Shown here piece by piece: positions 17,531 through 25,518 of a stretch of 64,000 nt of DNA (its first letter is position 1; each line of letters starts with the position of its first letter). A program made the translations under genes and the position numbers. The DNA comes from Pseudosporangium ferrugineum (GTDB taxonomy: Bacteria > Actinomycetota > Actinomycetes > Mycobacteriales > Micromonosporaceae), in contig NZ_PVZG01000002.1 in the NCBI RefSeq assembly GCF_003002065.1, forward strand, positions 434,001 to 498,000. Direction: 5' to 3'. The notes below the pieces were generated by a model that made no database searches, had not been told where the DNA came from, and saw only the letters and a program-made list of their open reading frames with translations.

Positions 17531-18988
17531 ATGACCGATTATCGGCCCCCTCGTGACGTCCCGGCGGGTACCTCGCCGGTGCCTCGTCGCGCCCCGGCGG
17601 CGCCGGCGCGGGCCGAGCTGCTGGCCGCCGTGGTCGCCGCCCTCGACGCGACCGGGGAGCGCTGGGCCTGGCAGGGCGAGGCCGGGGCACCCGAGCGCTG
17701 GCTCGCCGCGACCGGCCCCAAGGACCTGGACGTCTGGTACGCCGCCCCGCCGTCCCCCGGCGACCCGGTCGGCGTGCTGGCCCGTGCGTACGCCGCCGCC
17801 CGGGTGGCCGAGGCGCACGACCCGCGCCGGCTGCGTCACGTGAGCCTCGCGGTGGAGACCGCCACCGGCCCGGCCGTCGTCGACGTGACCCGGGGCGACC
17901 TGTGCGTCGGCCCGGTGCTGCTGGTGCCCGCCGGCCGGGCCACGACCGACCCGCTGACCCACCGCCTGACCGGCGCGGCGGCGGTCGCCGACCTGCTCGT
18001 ACGCCCGGTGCTGCGCGGTCGGCTGCCCGGGCCGGACCGCCTCGCCGAGGCCCGCGCCGCGTGGGCGGCCGCGGAACCGGGGCACCGGCAGGACCTGGCC
18101 CGCCGGCTCACGGCCCAGCTGGGGGCGGGGGTCGCGGCCGACCTGATCGCGGTCGCGGGCGGGGCGGCGCCCGGCGCGCGGTTGCCGCTGCGGGCGCGCG
18201 TACGGCTGGCCGCCCGCAGCCTGACCCCCGCGGCGTTGCCGGCCACCTGGGCCCAGCGCCGCGCGGTGCTGCCGGCCGGCCGGTCGGCGGGGCCGCTGGG
18301 GCTGCGTGTCCGGGGCGTGGTGGTGGCCCTGGTCGGCACGGACGGCTCGGGCAAGTCCACGGTCGCCGGCGGCCTCCACGACCGCCTGCACCGGTACGGC
18401 CTGCCGACCAGCTCCGCCTACTTCGGCATGGCCCGCGGCAACCTGCCCGGCGTGGCGCTGGCCCGCCGCCTGCTCGGGGTCGGCTCCACCGAGCCGGCCC
18501 GGCCCGCGCTTCCCGCCCCGCCGGGCTCACCCGTCCCGGCCGCGACGCCCGCGCCCCTGGACCACGCCCCGCTGCGCCGGGTCGCCGCCTGGTTCTACGC
18601 GGGCGAGTACGTGTGGCGCTACCTGCGCGTGGTCGCCCCGGCCGTGGCCCGCCGCCGGGTGGTCATCGCCGACCGCTGGGTGTACGACCTGCGCGAGTCC
18701 CCGTGGCCCGGTTCGCGTGCCGCCCGGGTGGCCGAGCTGCTGGTGCCCGCCCCGGACGTCCTGGTGCTGCCCGACGCCCCGGCGGAGCTGATCCACGACC
18801 GCAAGCCGGAGCGCGGCCTCGCCGAGCAGGCCGCCCAGCAGCAGCGGTTCCGCGAGCTGCTGGCCGAGCACCCGGCCCGGCACGCCGAGCTCGTCGTGGA
18901 CACCTCGGGCGCGACGGCGGACCCGCTCGCGCCGCTCGTGGCGGCGGTCGTGCAAGCCGCGCACCGCCCGCGGCGCCGCCCGCGGTGA
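17531..18988 (+). CDS. Thymidylate-kinase-like protein with N-terminal nucleotidyltransferase-like domain
   Basis: A 485-residue two-part protein. The C-terminal 230 residues begin VVALVGTDGSGKSTVAGGL (Walker A) and include VVIADRWVYDLRESP (an ADRW-type motif for the acceptor lid) and VLVLPDAPAELIHDRKPERG, matching thymidylate kinase-like P-loop enzymes. The first 200 residues contain GPKDLDVWYAAPP and VTRGDLCVGPVLLVPAGRA and resemble a nucleotidyltransferase-like fold, perhaps degenerate. Such fusions occur in polysaccharide loci, where they may phosphorylate a sugar or lipid. The ATG at 17531 follows cggggtgaa. The stop overlaps the next start as GTGA. Confidence 0.8.
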   Translation: MTDYRPPRDVPAGTSPVPRRAPAAPARAELLAAVVAALDATGERWAWQGEAGAPERWLAATGPKDLDVWYAAPPSPGDPVGVLARAYAAARVAEAHDPRRLRHVSLAVETATGPAVVDVTRGDLCVGPVLLVPAGRATTDPLTHRLTGAAAVADLLVRPVLRGRLPGPDRLAEARAAWAAAEPGHRQDLARRLTAQLGAGVAADLIAVAGGAAPGARLPLRARVRLAARSLTPAALPATWAQRRAVLPAGRSAGPLGLRVRGVVVALVGTDGSGKSTVAGGLHDRLHRYGLPTSSAYFGMARGNLPGVALARRLLGVGSTEPARPALPAPPGSPVPAATPAPLDHAPLRRVAAWFYAGEYVWRYLRVVAPAVARRRVVIADRWVYDLRESPWPGSRAARVAELLVPAPDVLVLPDAPAELIHDRKPERGLAEQAAQQQRFRELLAEHPARHAELVVDTSGATADPLAPLVAAVVQAAHRPRRRPR

Positions 18989-21225
18989 CCCTCGCCGCCC
19001 GCCCCCGGCCGGGCGCCCGGCACCGCGACGATCCCGTGCGGCGGGTGCCGCGGCACCGGCGGCTGCCCGGCGTCGACCCGCGTACGGCCCGGCTGACCTT
19101 CGAGTCGGGGCTGCTCGGGCTGGTGGCCGGGGTGATCGTGGTGGCGCCCTGGACGCGGGAGGGCTACCTGCTGCTGCTCGACTGGGTGGCCGGCCCGCAC
19201 CAGGCGATCACCCCGGGCCTCTACGGGCTCGACCCTGCGGCGCTGGACGCGTTGCCGTACCGGCTGGTCACCCACGCGGTGCGCCGGGTCGTGGGGGCGG
19301 GCGCCACCAGCTGGCTGGTCATCCTCTGCTACTTCCCGGTCGCGGCGTCCGGGGTGTCCGCGCTGGCCGGCGGCGGGCGGTGGCGCCGGCACAGCGCGGC
19401 CCTGTTCGCCTGCTGCAACCCCTTCGTGGTGGAACGCATCCAGGCGGGACACGTCGCCTTCCTGCTCTCCGTGGCGCTGCTGAGCTGGCTGCTCGCCTCC
19501 GCCGTGCGGGCCCGCCGCCGCGACCGGTGGTTCGCCGCGCGCCCGGCCGGCTGGTACGCCATGGCGATGGCCGTCGGCCCGCACGCGGCCTGGCTGGGCG
19601 GCGCCGGGCTGCTGGCGGTCGCGCTGCTGCCGCGCCCGCGGCTCAAGGACCTGGGCCGGACCGCGGTGGTGATCGCCGCCGCCGGCTGCATCTACGCGTA
19701 CGCGCTCGCGGTCGTGCTGAGCGCGATCCTCACCGTCCGCGTCGGCGGCAGCGACCTCGAGGTGTACGCCCCGCACGCCGGCCCCGGCGGGATGTTCGCC
19801 ACCCTGGTCTCGCTGCGCGGCTTCTGGCGCGGCGGCGCGGACAGCAGCCCCCAGGTCGGGCTCGGCCTCGTCCCGGCCGCCGTGATGCTGGCGGCGGCGC
19901 TCGCCGGGCTGGCCCGCCTGTGCCGCCGGGAGCCCGTCACCGGGCTGCCGCTGGCCGTGCTCGCCGTGGCGGGACTGCTGCTCGGCGCCGGGATCCACGG
20001 GCCGCTGGCGGGGGCGTACCGGGCGGCCTTCGACGTGGTTCCGCTCTTCGTCGCGATGCGCGAGCAGCAGAAGTGGGTCGCGCTGACCATGCTCGCGTAC
20101 GCGGTGGGCATCGGCGTGACCGTCGAGCTGCTCGCCGCCGCCTGCCGCGCCGCGCGCCCCGCCGGGATCCGCCTCACCGCCGCCGGCGCCCTGGTCGCGG
20201 TCGCGGGCGTGTACGCCGTCCTCGCCCCGTCCCTGGCCTGGGGCCTCGGCGGCAGCGTGAAGGTGAGCCAGTACCCCGAGTCGTGGTACGCCGCCGACGA
20301 CATCATGGGCGCCGGCTCCGAGGCGGTGCTCTTCCTGCCCTGGCACGAGTACCAGCCGTTCGGGTTCACCGGGTCGCGGACCGTGGCCACCCCCGCCGGA
20401 GCCTTCTTCCGCCGGCCCGTGCTGGCCAGCGACGCCGTCGAGCTCGGGCCGGTGCGCACCAACTCGGTGTCGCGGCGCACGGCGTACGTCCAGCGCCTCG
20501 TGGCCGCGGGCGGCGCCGGCGGCTTCGGCCGCCTGATCGCGCCGCTCGGGGTCCGGTACGTCGTGCTCGCCCGGGACCGCGAGGCGGAGGAGTACGACTG
20601 GCTCGCCGCCCAGAAGGACCTGCGGCGCGTGCTGCGGACCCGTCAGCTGGACGTCTACCGGGTCGAGGCGTCGGGCACCGGCCGGGTGGTCGCCTCGCGG
20701 GCCGGCGGCTACGACGACGCGGTGGCGCTGGCCGCGCGCGGGGCGCTGGGCAGCGAGGCGATGCTGGAGGACGGTCCCGCCACCGGGCGGCCGCCGTCGG
20801 CCGCGTCGGGCGGTGCGCACCGCCGGAGCTCCACGAGCTGGCAGGTCGCGCCCGGTACGCCGGGCTGGGTGGTGATCCCCGAGGAGTGGTCACCCGGGTG
20901 GAGGGCGGGGGAGCTGCCCACCCGGCGGACGGTGGCCGGGACCGTGGCGGTCGAGGCCGGCCCGGGGGCGGTGACGGTGCGGTACGAGCCGTGGCGGGCG
21001 CTGCGGCTGGGGCTGCTCGCGTCCCTGGTGTCGCTGGTGGTCCTGCTGGTGGCGGGCCTGGTCGAGCACCGCCGGGACCTGTCCCGCTGGTGGGCCGCGC
21101 CGGGCCCGCCGCACGAACCTCGGGTTAGGCGGCCTCGGCGTGCTGCCACGGCGCGGCGGCGGGAGCGGCGGCCGGGGCCGGCACCGGGCGGTACTGACGG
21201 GTCAGGTGCAGCCGGCCGAAGATGA
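18985..21225 (+). CDS. Large multi-pass membrane protein, GT-C-like, in glycan cluster
   Basis: A 746-residue integral membrane protein. About 12 hydrophobic segments (residues about 35-430) include a first large loop with TREGYLLLLDWVAGPHQAI, in the place of the catalytic acidic loop of GT-C transferases. An extracytoplasmic beta-rich region (about 430-680) is followed by a last helix (LRLGLLASLVSLVVLLVAG) and an Arg-rich tail. Architecture resembles YfhO or arabinofuranosyltransferase-type proteins, but no close family could be named. Start GTG 18985 lies in the GTGA overlap with the kinase fusion. The Arg-rich tail overlaps the convergent GT2 gene by 101 nt. Confidence 0.75.
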   Translation: MTLAARPRPGARHRDDPVRRVPRHRRLPGVDPRTARLTFESGLLGLVAGVIVVAPWTREGYLLLLDWVAGPHQAITPGLYGLDPAALDALPYRLVTHAVRRVVGAGATSWLVILCYFPVAASGVSALAGGGRWRRHSAALFACCNPFVVERIQAGHVAFLLSVALLSWLLASAVRARRRDRWFAARPAGWYAMAMAVGPHAAWLGGAGLLAVALLPRPRLKDLGRTAVVIAAAGCIYAYALAVVLSAILTVRVGGSDLEVYAPHAGPGGMFATLVSLRGFWRGGADSSPQVGLGLVPAAVMLAAALAGLARLCRREPVTGLPLAVLAVAGLLLGAGIHGPLAGAYRAAFDVVPLFVAMREQQKWVALTMLAYAVGIGVTVELLAAACRAARPAGIRLTAAGALVAVAGVYAVLAPSLAWGLGGSVKVSQYPESWYAADDIMGAGSEAVLFLPWHEYQPFGFTGSRTVATPAGAFFRRPVLASDAVELGPVRTNSVSRRTAYVQRLVAAGGAGGFGRLIAPLGVRYVVLARDREAEEYDWLAAQKDLRRVLRTRQLDVYRVEASGTGRVVASRAGGYDDAVALAARGALGSEAMLEDGPATGRPPSAASGGAHRRSSTSWQVAPGTPGWVVIPEEWSPGWRAGELPTRRTVAGTVAVEAGPGAVTVRYEPWRALRLGLLASLVSLVVLLVAGLVEHRRDLSRWWAAPGPPHEPRVRRPRRAATARRRERRPGPAPGGTDGSGAAGRR

Positions 21226-21997
21226 CCAGGGTGTCGCGGATGGTCCGCAGGATCGCCGTGGCGCCGACCGTCGAACCGGCGACGCGCTCCTCGAGGTGGA
21301 CCGGCGCGCCGAGGAAGTTGCGGATGCCCGCGGCCTTGGCGGCGACGAAGAACTCGAGGTCGAAGGCGAAGCGGCGCTCGCGCAGCCGGGGCAGCAGGTC
21401 GGCGAGCACGTCGCGGCGCAGCACCTTGCAGCCGGTCTGGGTGTCCCGCATGCCCAGCAGGAACAGCAGCGTGACCAGCGTCGAGTAGAAGATCGAGACG
21501 AGCTTGCGGAACGGCGAGGAGGCGCTGGCGGAGCGGGCGTGGCGCTTGTCGGCGTACACGCCGGCGTGGCCGCCCTCGCGGGCCATGCGCAGGTAGTCGA
21601 TCAGGTGCCGCGGGTCGATGTCGCCGTCGGCGTCGACGAAGCCGATCCAGGAGCCGCGGGCGGCGGCGAAGCCCAGGTGCAGCGCGCCGCCCTTGCCCTG
21701 GTTGACCGGGCTGGTGATGACACGGACGCCGGGGATGCCGGCGAGGGTGCGCTCCGAGTCGTCGGTCGACCCGTCCGAGACCGCGATGACCTCGTACGCG
21801 ACCTGCTCGGCGGCCAGGCACTCGACCAGGCTCAGCACCGTGCGGCGCAGCGCGGCCCCCGGGTTGTAGAACGGCACCACCACGGTCAGCTCCACGGCCG
21901 GGTCGGCCGGCGCCCACAGCCGCGCGGCGTTGAACAGCTGCGCCGGGCGGGCCGAGGCGGAGGCGGTGGCGGTGGTGGGGAGCAGCGTCGCGGTCAT
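21125..21997 (-). CDS. Glycosyltransferase family 2 (dolichyl-phosphate-mannose-synthase/GtrB-like)
   Basis: A 290-residue GT-A enzyme. Residues about 37-60 read LTVVVPFYNPGAALRRTV, followed by VIAVSDGSTDDSERTL (nucleotide site), NQGKGGALHLGFAAARG, IGFVDADGDIDPRHL (DxD metal site), DTQTGCKVLRRDV and RFAFDLEFFVAAKAAG. All are signatures of the DPM1/GtrB branch that loads sugars onto polyprenyl phosphate. The stretch LVTLLFLLGMRDT may dip into the membrane. Its product would feed the GT-C-like protein next door. A four-fold 11-bp repeat lies 18 bp before ATG 21997, shared with two other genes. It is paralogous to the truncated gene at 25070. Confidence 0.9.
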   Translation of the reverse strand: MTATLLPTTATASASARPAQLFNAARLWAPADPAVELTVVVPFYNPGAALRRTVLSLVECLAAEQVAYEVIAVSDGSTDDSERTLAGIPGVRVITSPVNQGKGGALHLGFAAARGSWIGFVDADGDIDPRHLIDYLRMAREGGHAGVYADKRHARSASASSPFRKLVSIFYSTLVTLLFLLGMRDTQTGCKVLRRDVLADLLPRLRERRFAFDLEFFVAAKAAGIRNFLGAPVHLEERVAGSTVGATAILRTIRDTLVIFGRLHLTRQYRPVPAPAAAPAAAPWQHAEAA

Positions 21998-22015
21998 GCC
22001 CCTGGTGTTCGGACC

Positions 22016-22059
22016 GCAACCTCAACGCAACCTCTGGCCGTCTTCAAGGCAACGGCAAG
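22016..22059 (-). promoter_or_regulatory. Four-fold 11-bp direct repeat (box A), candidate response-regulator site
   Basis: Read on the minus strand, four consecutive 11-mers occur: CTTGCCGTTGC, CTTGAAGACGG, CCAGAGGTTGC, GTTGAGGTTGC. The consensus is (C/G)TTGAGGNNGC. The last unit ends 18 bp upstream of the GT2 ATG at 21997. Eleven-bp-phased direct repeats are the usual binding form of OmpR/PhoB-type regulators, and one such regulator is encoded at 23373-24062. The same region is also the upstream sequence of the divergent gene at 22095. Confidence 0.75.
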
Positions 22060-22094
22060 CTTGGCCTGCAACTTTTGAGTGGCATCATGCGGAT

Positions 22095-22691
22095 ATGACC
22101 CCCTCCCGCCTCCGCCGCTCCGCCCTGGTGCTCGCCGCCTCGGTGCTGGGGTCCGTGCTGGCCCCGGGCGTGGCGCTCGCCGACGGCCCCGGCTACGGCG
22201 GCACCGCGGACTCCCTGACCGTCCAGTGGCGGCTGCCCGCCGGCACCACCGCCGAAGGGCTGGCCGTCTACGCAGTCGGCTTCAAGAGCGGATCCCCGGT
22301 GAAGCTGCGGGTGGGCGCCGCCGCCGAGCGCCCGGTGGTCGCCGACGCGGCCGGTGCCCTGCGGGTGATCGTGGTGAGCGCCGCGGCGGCCGCGACGCCG
22401 GCGGCGACCCCGGACACCACCGTGCTGCCGGTCACCGACCCCGGTGCGGCCGGGCGGCTCTCGCCCGGCACGAGCGTCCTCGCGGTCGGCCAGACCCCGG
22501 CCGGCGCGCTGCGCACCCTGGTCGGTTCGGTGCCGCCGCCCGAGGCCGGCCGCGGCCTGCCCGACGTGGCCCCGTGGGCGGGCGCCGCCGCGGTGCTCGC
22601 CGCGGCCGCGATCTGGACCCGCCGCCGCGGGGGCGCCGCCCTCTCCCGGGCCACCCTGCGCTACCGCCACCCCGCGCGGCACCGGGCCTGA
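22095..22691 (+). CDS. Exported protein with C-terminal membrane anchor, function unknown
   Basis: A 198-residue protein of no recognised family. Residues 1-29 are a signal peptide (RLRRSALVLAAS... ending GVALADG). The mature part is beta-rich and Ala/Val/Pro-rich, with a segment WRLPAGTTAEGLAVYAVGFK. A hydrophobic helix near residues 158-175 (APWAGAAAVLAAAAIWTRR) is followed by basic residues, so it is probably anchored with its bulk outside. ATG 22095 was chosen for the signal peptide. It diverges from the GT2 gene and shares its 97-bp upstream region, including box A, so the regulon may include it. Confidence 0.65.
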   Translation: MTPSRLRRSALVLAASVLGSVLAPGVALADGPGYGGTADSLTVQWRLPAGTTAEGLAVYAVGFKSGSPVKLRVGAAAERPVVADAAGALRVIVVSAAAAATPAATPDTTVLPVTDPGAAGRLSPGTSVLAVGQTPAGALRTLVGSVPPPEAGRGLPDVAPWAGAAAVLAAAAIWTRRRGGAALSRATLRYRHPARHRA

Positions 22692-22718
22692 CCAGGAGCT
22701 CGCATCGGGCAGGCGAAC

Positions 22719-23285
22719 TCACCGTCCGCGGCGCAACCAGGGCTGCAGGATCCGGGTGATCCACGGGAGCACGAGATAGGTCATGATCGGGGTCAGCACC
22801 AGCGTGCTGATCAGGGTGCGCAGCACCACGTCAAGGGTGGCCAGGTGAGGTGCCAGCAGCCAGGCGGAGAGCAGGCTGACCGGGAAGAAGCCCAGCCAGA
22901 TGGTGGTCGCCTGCTTCCACCGGGCCGGAGCGGCGGGCGCCGGCTGATCGACCTGCGACTCCCGCGGCGGGTCGAACCAGCCCTCGATTCCGGTGCGCTT
23001 CTCCGTCCGGGTGTGTTCGACGAAACCCTCGGCCGAGGAGAGCCACCACTGCCGCTGCGGCGACTGCTCCCAGCTGCCCAGCGCGCCGGCGTCCGCGAAG
23101 CGGTAGAGCATGTGCCACTCCGGCGAGCGTGGTTGCGGCCGTACCCAACCGGCGCCGAGGAATCCCGGGAAGGTCTCGGCCAGCGAGACCCCGGCCCGGA
23201 CCCACGCGGCCATCTCCGCGTCCCGCGACGGAGCGACCCGCCGGGTGATCGCGACGGTAACGGCTAGCTGCGACGACCTCTTCAT
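22719..23285 (-). CDS. Antibiotic biosynthesis monooxygenase-domain membrane protein
   Basis: A 188-residue protein. Residues about 8-100 form one ABM-type ferredoxin-like domain (VTVAITRRVAPSRDAEMAAW, FPGFLGAGWVRP, EWHMLYRFADAGALGSWEQS). Residues about 122-185 hold two membrane helices (TIWLGFFPVSLLSAWLL; LISTLVLTPIMTYLVLPWI) ending in a basic tail. This domain order is known in the family of ABM membrane proteins related to COG3224. Function is unknown; heme or quinone chemistry has been suggested for relatives. ATG 23285 precedes the domain directly. It converges on the gene at 22095-22691 with a 27-nt gap. Confidence 0.85.
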   Translation of the reverse strand: MKRSSQLAVTVAITRRVAPSRDAEMAAWVRAGVSLAETFPGFLGAGWVRPQPRSPEWHMLYRFADAGALGSWEQSPQRQWWLSSAEGFVEHTRTEKRTGIEGWFDPPRESQVDQPAPAAPARWKQATTIWLGFFPVSLLSAWLLAPHLATLDVVLRTLISTLVLTPIMTYLVLPWITRILQPWLRRGR

Positions 23286-23352
23286 GTCTCACATTGTGGT
23301 AAGCCGGTATTTCCGGCGTGCGTCGTCCCGCTGATCAGTGTCGTGCCCCACG

Positions 23353-23365
23353 CGGGCGCCGCCCG
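23353..23365 (-). terminator. Short GC hairpin downstream of response regulator
   Basis: CGGGC (23353-23357) and GCCCG (23361-23365) form a 5-bp stem with a 3-nt loop 7 bp beyond the stop of the response-regulator gene. There is no T tract, as is usual in high-GC actinobacteria. It is short, so confidence is low. Confidence 0.35.
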
Positions 23366-23372
23366 GGGCGGG

Positions 23373-24062
23373 TCAGGGCTCGAAGCGGTAGCCGACGCCG
23401 CGCAGCGTACGGATGTGCCGTGGGGACGAGGCGGACTCGCCCAGCTTCTTGCGCAGGTTGCCGACGTGCACGTCGATGATGTGGTCGTCGCCGTACCAGT
23501 TGTCGCCCCAGACGTCCTCGAGGAGCTGGCCGCGGGTGAACGTGCGGCGCGGCGCGGAGGAGAGCAGGTCCAGGATGCCGAACTCGATCTTCGTCAGCTC
23601 CAGCACCTGGCCGTCCAGGGTCACCTCGCGCACGTCGGGGTCGATGCGCAGCCCGCCGTACTCGCGGATCGTGGTGCCCTGCCCGGCGGCGGAGCTGCGC
23701 GGCCGGCGCCGCATGGCCTGGATCCGGGCGGCGAGCTCGCGCGGGGAGAACGGCTTGGTGACGTAGTCGTCGGCGCCGACGGACAGGCCCACGATCTTGT
23801 CGAGCTCGTCGGTGCGGCCGGTGACCATGACGATGTACGCGTCGGTGAACTGGCGGATCTGCCGGCACACCTCGATCCCGTCGACGTCGGGCAGCCCGAG
23901 ATCGAGGATGGCGAGGTCCGGGCGCTCCTTCTGGGCCTGCTCGACCGCGCCGCGGCCGTCGGTGGCGACGACGACGTCGAAGCCCTCCTTCTCCAGCAGG
24001 TGTTGGCAGAGCAGCATGAACTCGGGTGAGTCCTCGACGACGAGCGCGCGCGGCCTGGCCAC
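23373..24062 (-). CDS. OmpR/PhoB-family response regulator, no adjacent kinase
   Basis: A 229-residue two-domain regulator. The receiver has acidic E10-D11, phospho-acceptor D54 (AILDLGLPD), T81 (VMVTGRT) and K103 (VTKPF). Residues about 130-229 are the winged helix with KIEFGILDLL, GDDHIIDVHVGNLRKKLG (recognition helix) and TLRGVGYRFEP. A clear ribosome binding site (ggaggtccc) precedes GTG 24062. No histidine kinase is next to it; candidate partners are the kinases at 29-39 kb. It sits among three genes bearing four-fold 11-bp repeats and is the obvious candidate to bind them. Confidence 0.92.
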   Translation of the reverse strand: MARPRALVVEDSPEFMLLCQHLLEKEGFDVVVATDGRGAVEQAQKERPDLAILDLGLPDVDGIEVCRQIRQFTDAYIVMVTGRTDELDKIVGLSVGADDYVTKPFSPRELAARIQAMRRRPRSSAAGQGTTIREYGGLRIDPDVREVTLDGQVLELTKIEFGILDLLSSAPRRTFTRGQLLEDVWGDNWYGDDHIIDVHVGNLRKKLGESASSPRHIRTLRGVGYRFEP

Positions 24063-24168
24063 GGGACCTCCAGTTTCCTGCGGGACGGCGGACGGCCGCG
24101 CGGGGGTGCGGCGCGGCTTGACGGTCCTATCGGTCGATCACGGGCGAATCAAAGGTTCCGAACGGCCG

Positions 24169-24921
24169 TCACACGTCGCGCAGCAGCCCGGCGTCGGCCC
24201 GGTCCGGCAGCGGGCCGGGGCGCGCCATGAAGAAGCCCTGGCCGAGCTTCACCCCGAGGGACCGGAGTTTGCGGTGCTCGGAGACCGTCTCGATGCCCTC
24301 GGCGATCAGCATCGCGCCGATGTCCTCGGCGAAGCCGACCAGCGAGCGGGCCAGCGCCATCCGTACCGGATCCTGGTCGATGCCCCGGGTCAGGGTGATG
24401 TCCAGCTTGATGATGTCCGGGCGCAGCTGGAGGATGTGGCTCAGGCTGGCGAACCCGGCACCGGCGTCGTCCACGGCGATCAGCACGCCCGCGGCGCGCA
24501 GCCGCTCGGTGACCCGGACCAGCGCGGGATAGTCGTGCACCTGGGTGTGCTCGGTCAGCTCGACGGCGATGCCCCGGGACGCGTGGGCCAGCAGCGTGGC
24601 GCAGACCTCCGGGGTGAGCAGCGCCTCCACCGACAGGTTCGCGCTCAGCCACGCCCCGGACGGCATCTCGTCCAGGTACGCGAACGCCCGCTCCAGCGCG
24701 ACCAGCTCCAGCTCCACCCCCACGCCGGCCTCGGTGGCCGCGGCGAACGCGTCCGCCGGGTTCGGGAAGTGCGCCTTGTCGAACCGGGCCAGCGCCTCGT
24801 ACGCCTGCACCACGCCGTCCTCGAGCCGCACCACGGGCTGGAAGGTCGGCTGGATCGCCTGGGAGTGGATTACTTCCCGGAGGTTCGTCATGGCGGGCGG
24901 GCCGGCCGGGGTGCGAGTCAT
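24169..24921 (-). CDS. EAL-domain c-di-GMP phosphodiesterase
   Basis: A 250-residue stand-alone EAL protein. All catalytic positions of active enzymes can be seen: YEALAR, SANLSVEAL (Asn), VELTEH (Glu), VDDAGAG (DD pair), DIIKLD (Lys), IAEGIET (Glu) and GQGFFMARP (Gln). It should hydrolyse c-di-GMP to pGpG in the cytoplasm; no GGDEF partner domain is fused. ATG 24921 was preferred to ATG 24891 because box B then lies 17 bp from the start, the same as at the two other boxed genes. An upstream TTG inside box B was rejected. It follows the regulator gene's promoter region on the same strand. Confidence 0.9.
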   Translation of the reverse strand: MTRTPAGPPAMTNLREVIHSQAIQPTFQPVVRLEDGVVQAYEALARFDKAHFPNPADAFAAATEAGVGVELELVALERAFAYLDEMPSGAWLSANLSVEALLTPEVCATLLAHASRGIAVELTEHTQVHDYPALVRVTERLRAAGVLIAVDDAGAGFASLSHILQLRPDIIKLDITLTRGIDQDPVRMALARSLVGFAEDIGAMLIAEGIETVSEHRKLRSLGVKLGQGFFMARPGPLPDRADAGLLRDV

Positions 24922-24938
24922 GCCGTACGGATCGGTAC

Positions 24939-24982
24939 CGACCCTCAAGGCAGTCTCATTCGGCTTTCAAGGAATCGGCAAG
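24939..24982 (-). promoter_or_regulatory. Four-fold 11-bp direct repeat (box B) upstream of EAL gene
   Basis: On the minus strand the units are CTTGCCGATTC, CTTGAAAGCCG, AATGAGACTGC and CTTGAGGGTCG, ending 17 bp before ATG 24921. The first two units are closer to those of box A than chance would allow, although the downstream genes are unrelated, which argues for a shared regulator rather than a duplication. Confidence 0.75.
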
Positions 24983-25018
24983 TCTGCCGGCCGGTGCGCC
25001 GGGCCCCGGACATGACCT

Positions 25019-25048
25019 GACCCCGGCACGCCAGGCGCGACCGGGGTC
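25019..25048 (-). terminator. Hairpin terminator downstream of truncated GT2 gene
   Basis: GACCCCGG (25019-25026) and CCGGGGTC (25041-25048) make a perfect 8-bp GC-rich stem with a 14-nt loop, 22 bp beyond the stop of the truncated GT2 gene and upstream of box B. It would separate that gene from the EAL gene. Confidence 0.55.
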
Positions 25049-25069
25049 TGCGGTGCATCGGGGGAGGGC

Positions 25070-25501
25070 TCAGACGAGCACGGCATCGCGTTCGCGCGCC
25101 CGGTGCAGGCACTCGATGAGCTCGTACGGGTCCACCTCGACGTCCGCGTCGACGTCGACCACGCCGACGTAGGTGCCACCGGCGGCGGCGAGGCCGCGGT
25201 GCAGGGCCGCGCCCTTGTCCTGCAGCTCGGGGTCGGCGATGACCCGGATCCAGGGCAGCCCGGCCAGGCTGCGCTCGGACCCGTCGGTGGAGCCGCCCCG
25301 CACGGCGATCATCTCGAAGGAGATGTTCTGCGCGAACAGGGTCTCGGCCACGTGCTCGACCGTGCTGCGCAACTTCGCGCCCGGGTTGTGGAACGGGATG
25401 ACGACGGTGAACTCCGCGGCCGGGCCCGCCGGCCGGGGGGCGCGCGCGGCGGGGCCGGCGACGACGAAGGGAGGGACGGCGATGAGGTGAGCGACAGTCA
25501 T
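25070..25501 (-). CDS. Truncated GT2 paralogue (N-terminal half only)
   Basis: A 143-residue protein corresponding to the first half of the GT2 at 21125. EFTVVIPFHNPGAKLRSTV, GSTDGSERSLAGLPWIRVI and KGAALHRGLAAAGGTYVG align with it residue by residue. Two key sites differ: the nucleotide-site Asp is Gly (VRGGSTDGS versus VSDGSTDDS), and the metal site reads VDVDADVEVDP instead of VDADGDIDP. It stops after RERDAVLV, before the acceptor domain. It is therefore unlikely to be a working transferase and might bind a ligand or partner. It keeps a full promoter box (C), an intact frame and a terminator, so it is probably expressed. Confidence 0.75.
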   Translation of the reverse strand: MTVAHLIAVPPFVVAGPAARAPRPAGPAAEFTVVIPFHNPGAKLRSTVEHVAETLFAQNISFEMIAVRGGSTDGSERSLAGLPWIRVIADPELQDKGAALHRGLAAAGGTYVGVVDVDADVEVDPYELIECLHRARERDAVLV

Positions 25502-25518
25502 GCCCGATGTTTCGGCCG

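Noticed and set aside
24127..24154. Possible FliA-like promoter for the OmpR regulator gene (CTTT, N16, ACCGATAG)
   Set aside because: The -35 half fits poorly and there is no independent support; the sequence is close to chance expectation.
24939..24948. Upstream TTG start for the EAL protein inside box B
   Set aside because: It would put translation initiation within the repeat array and break the common box-to-ATG distance; ATG 24921 fits better.
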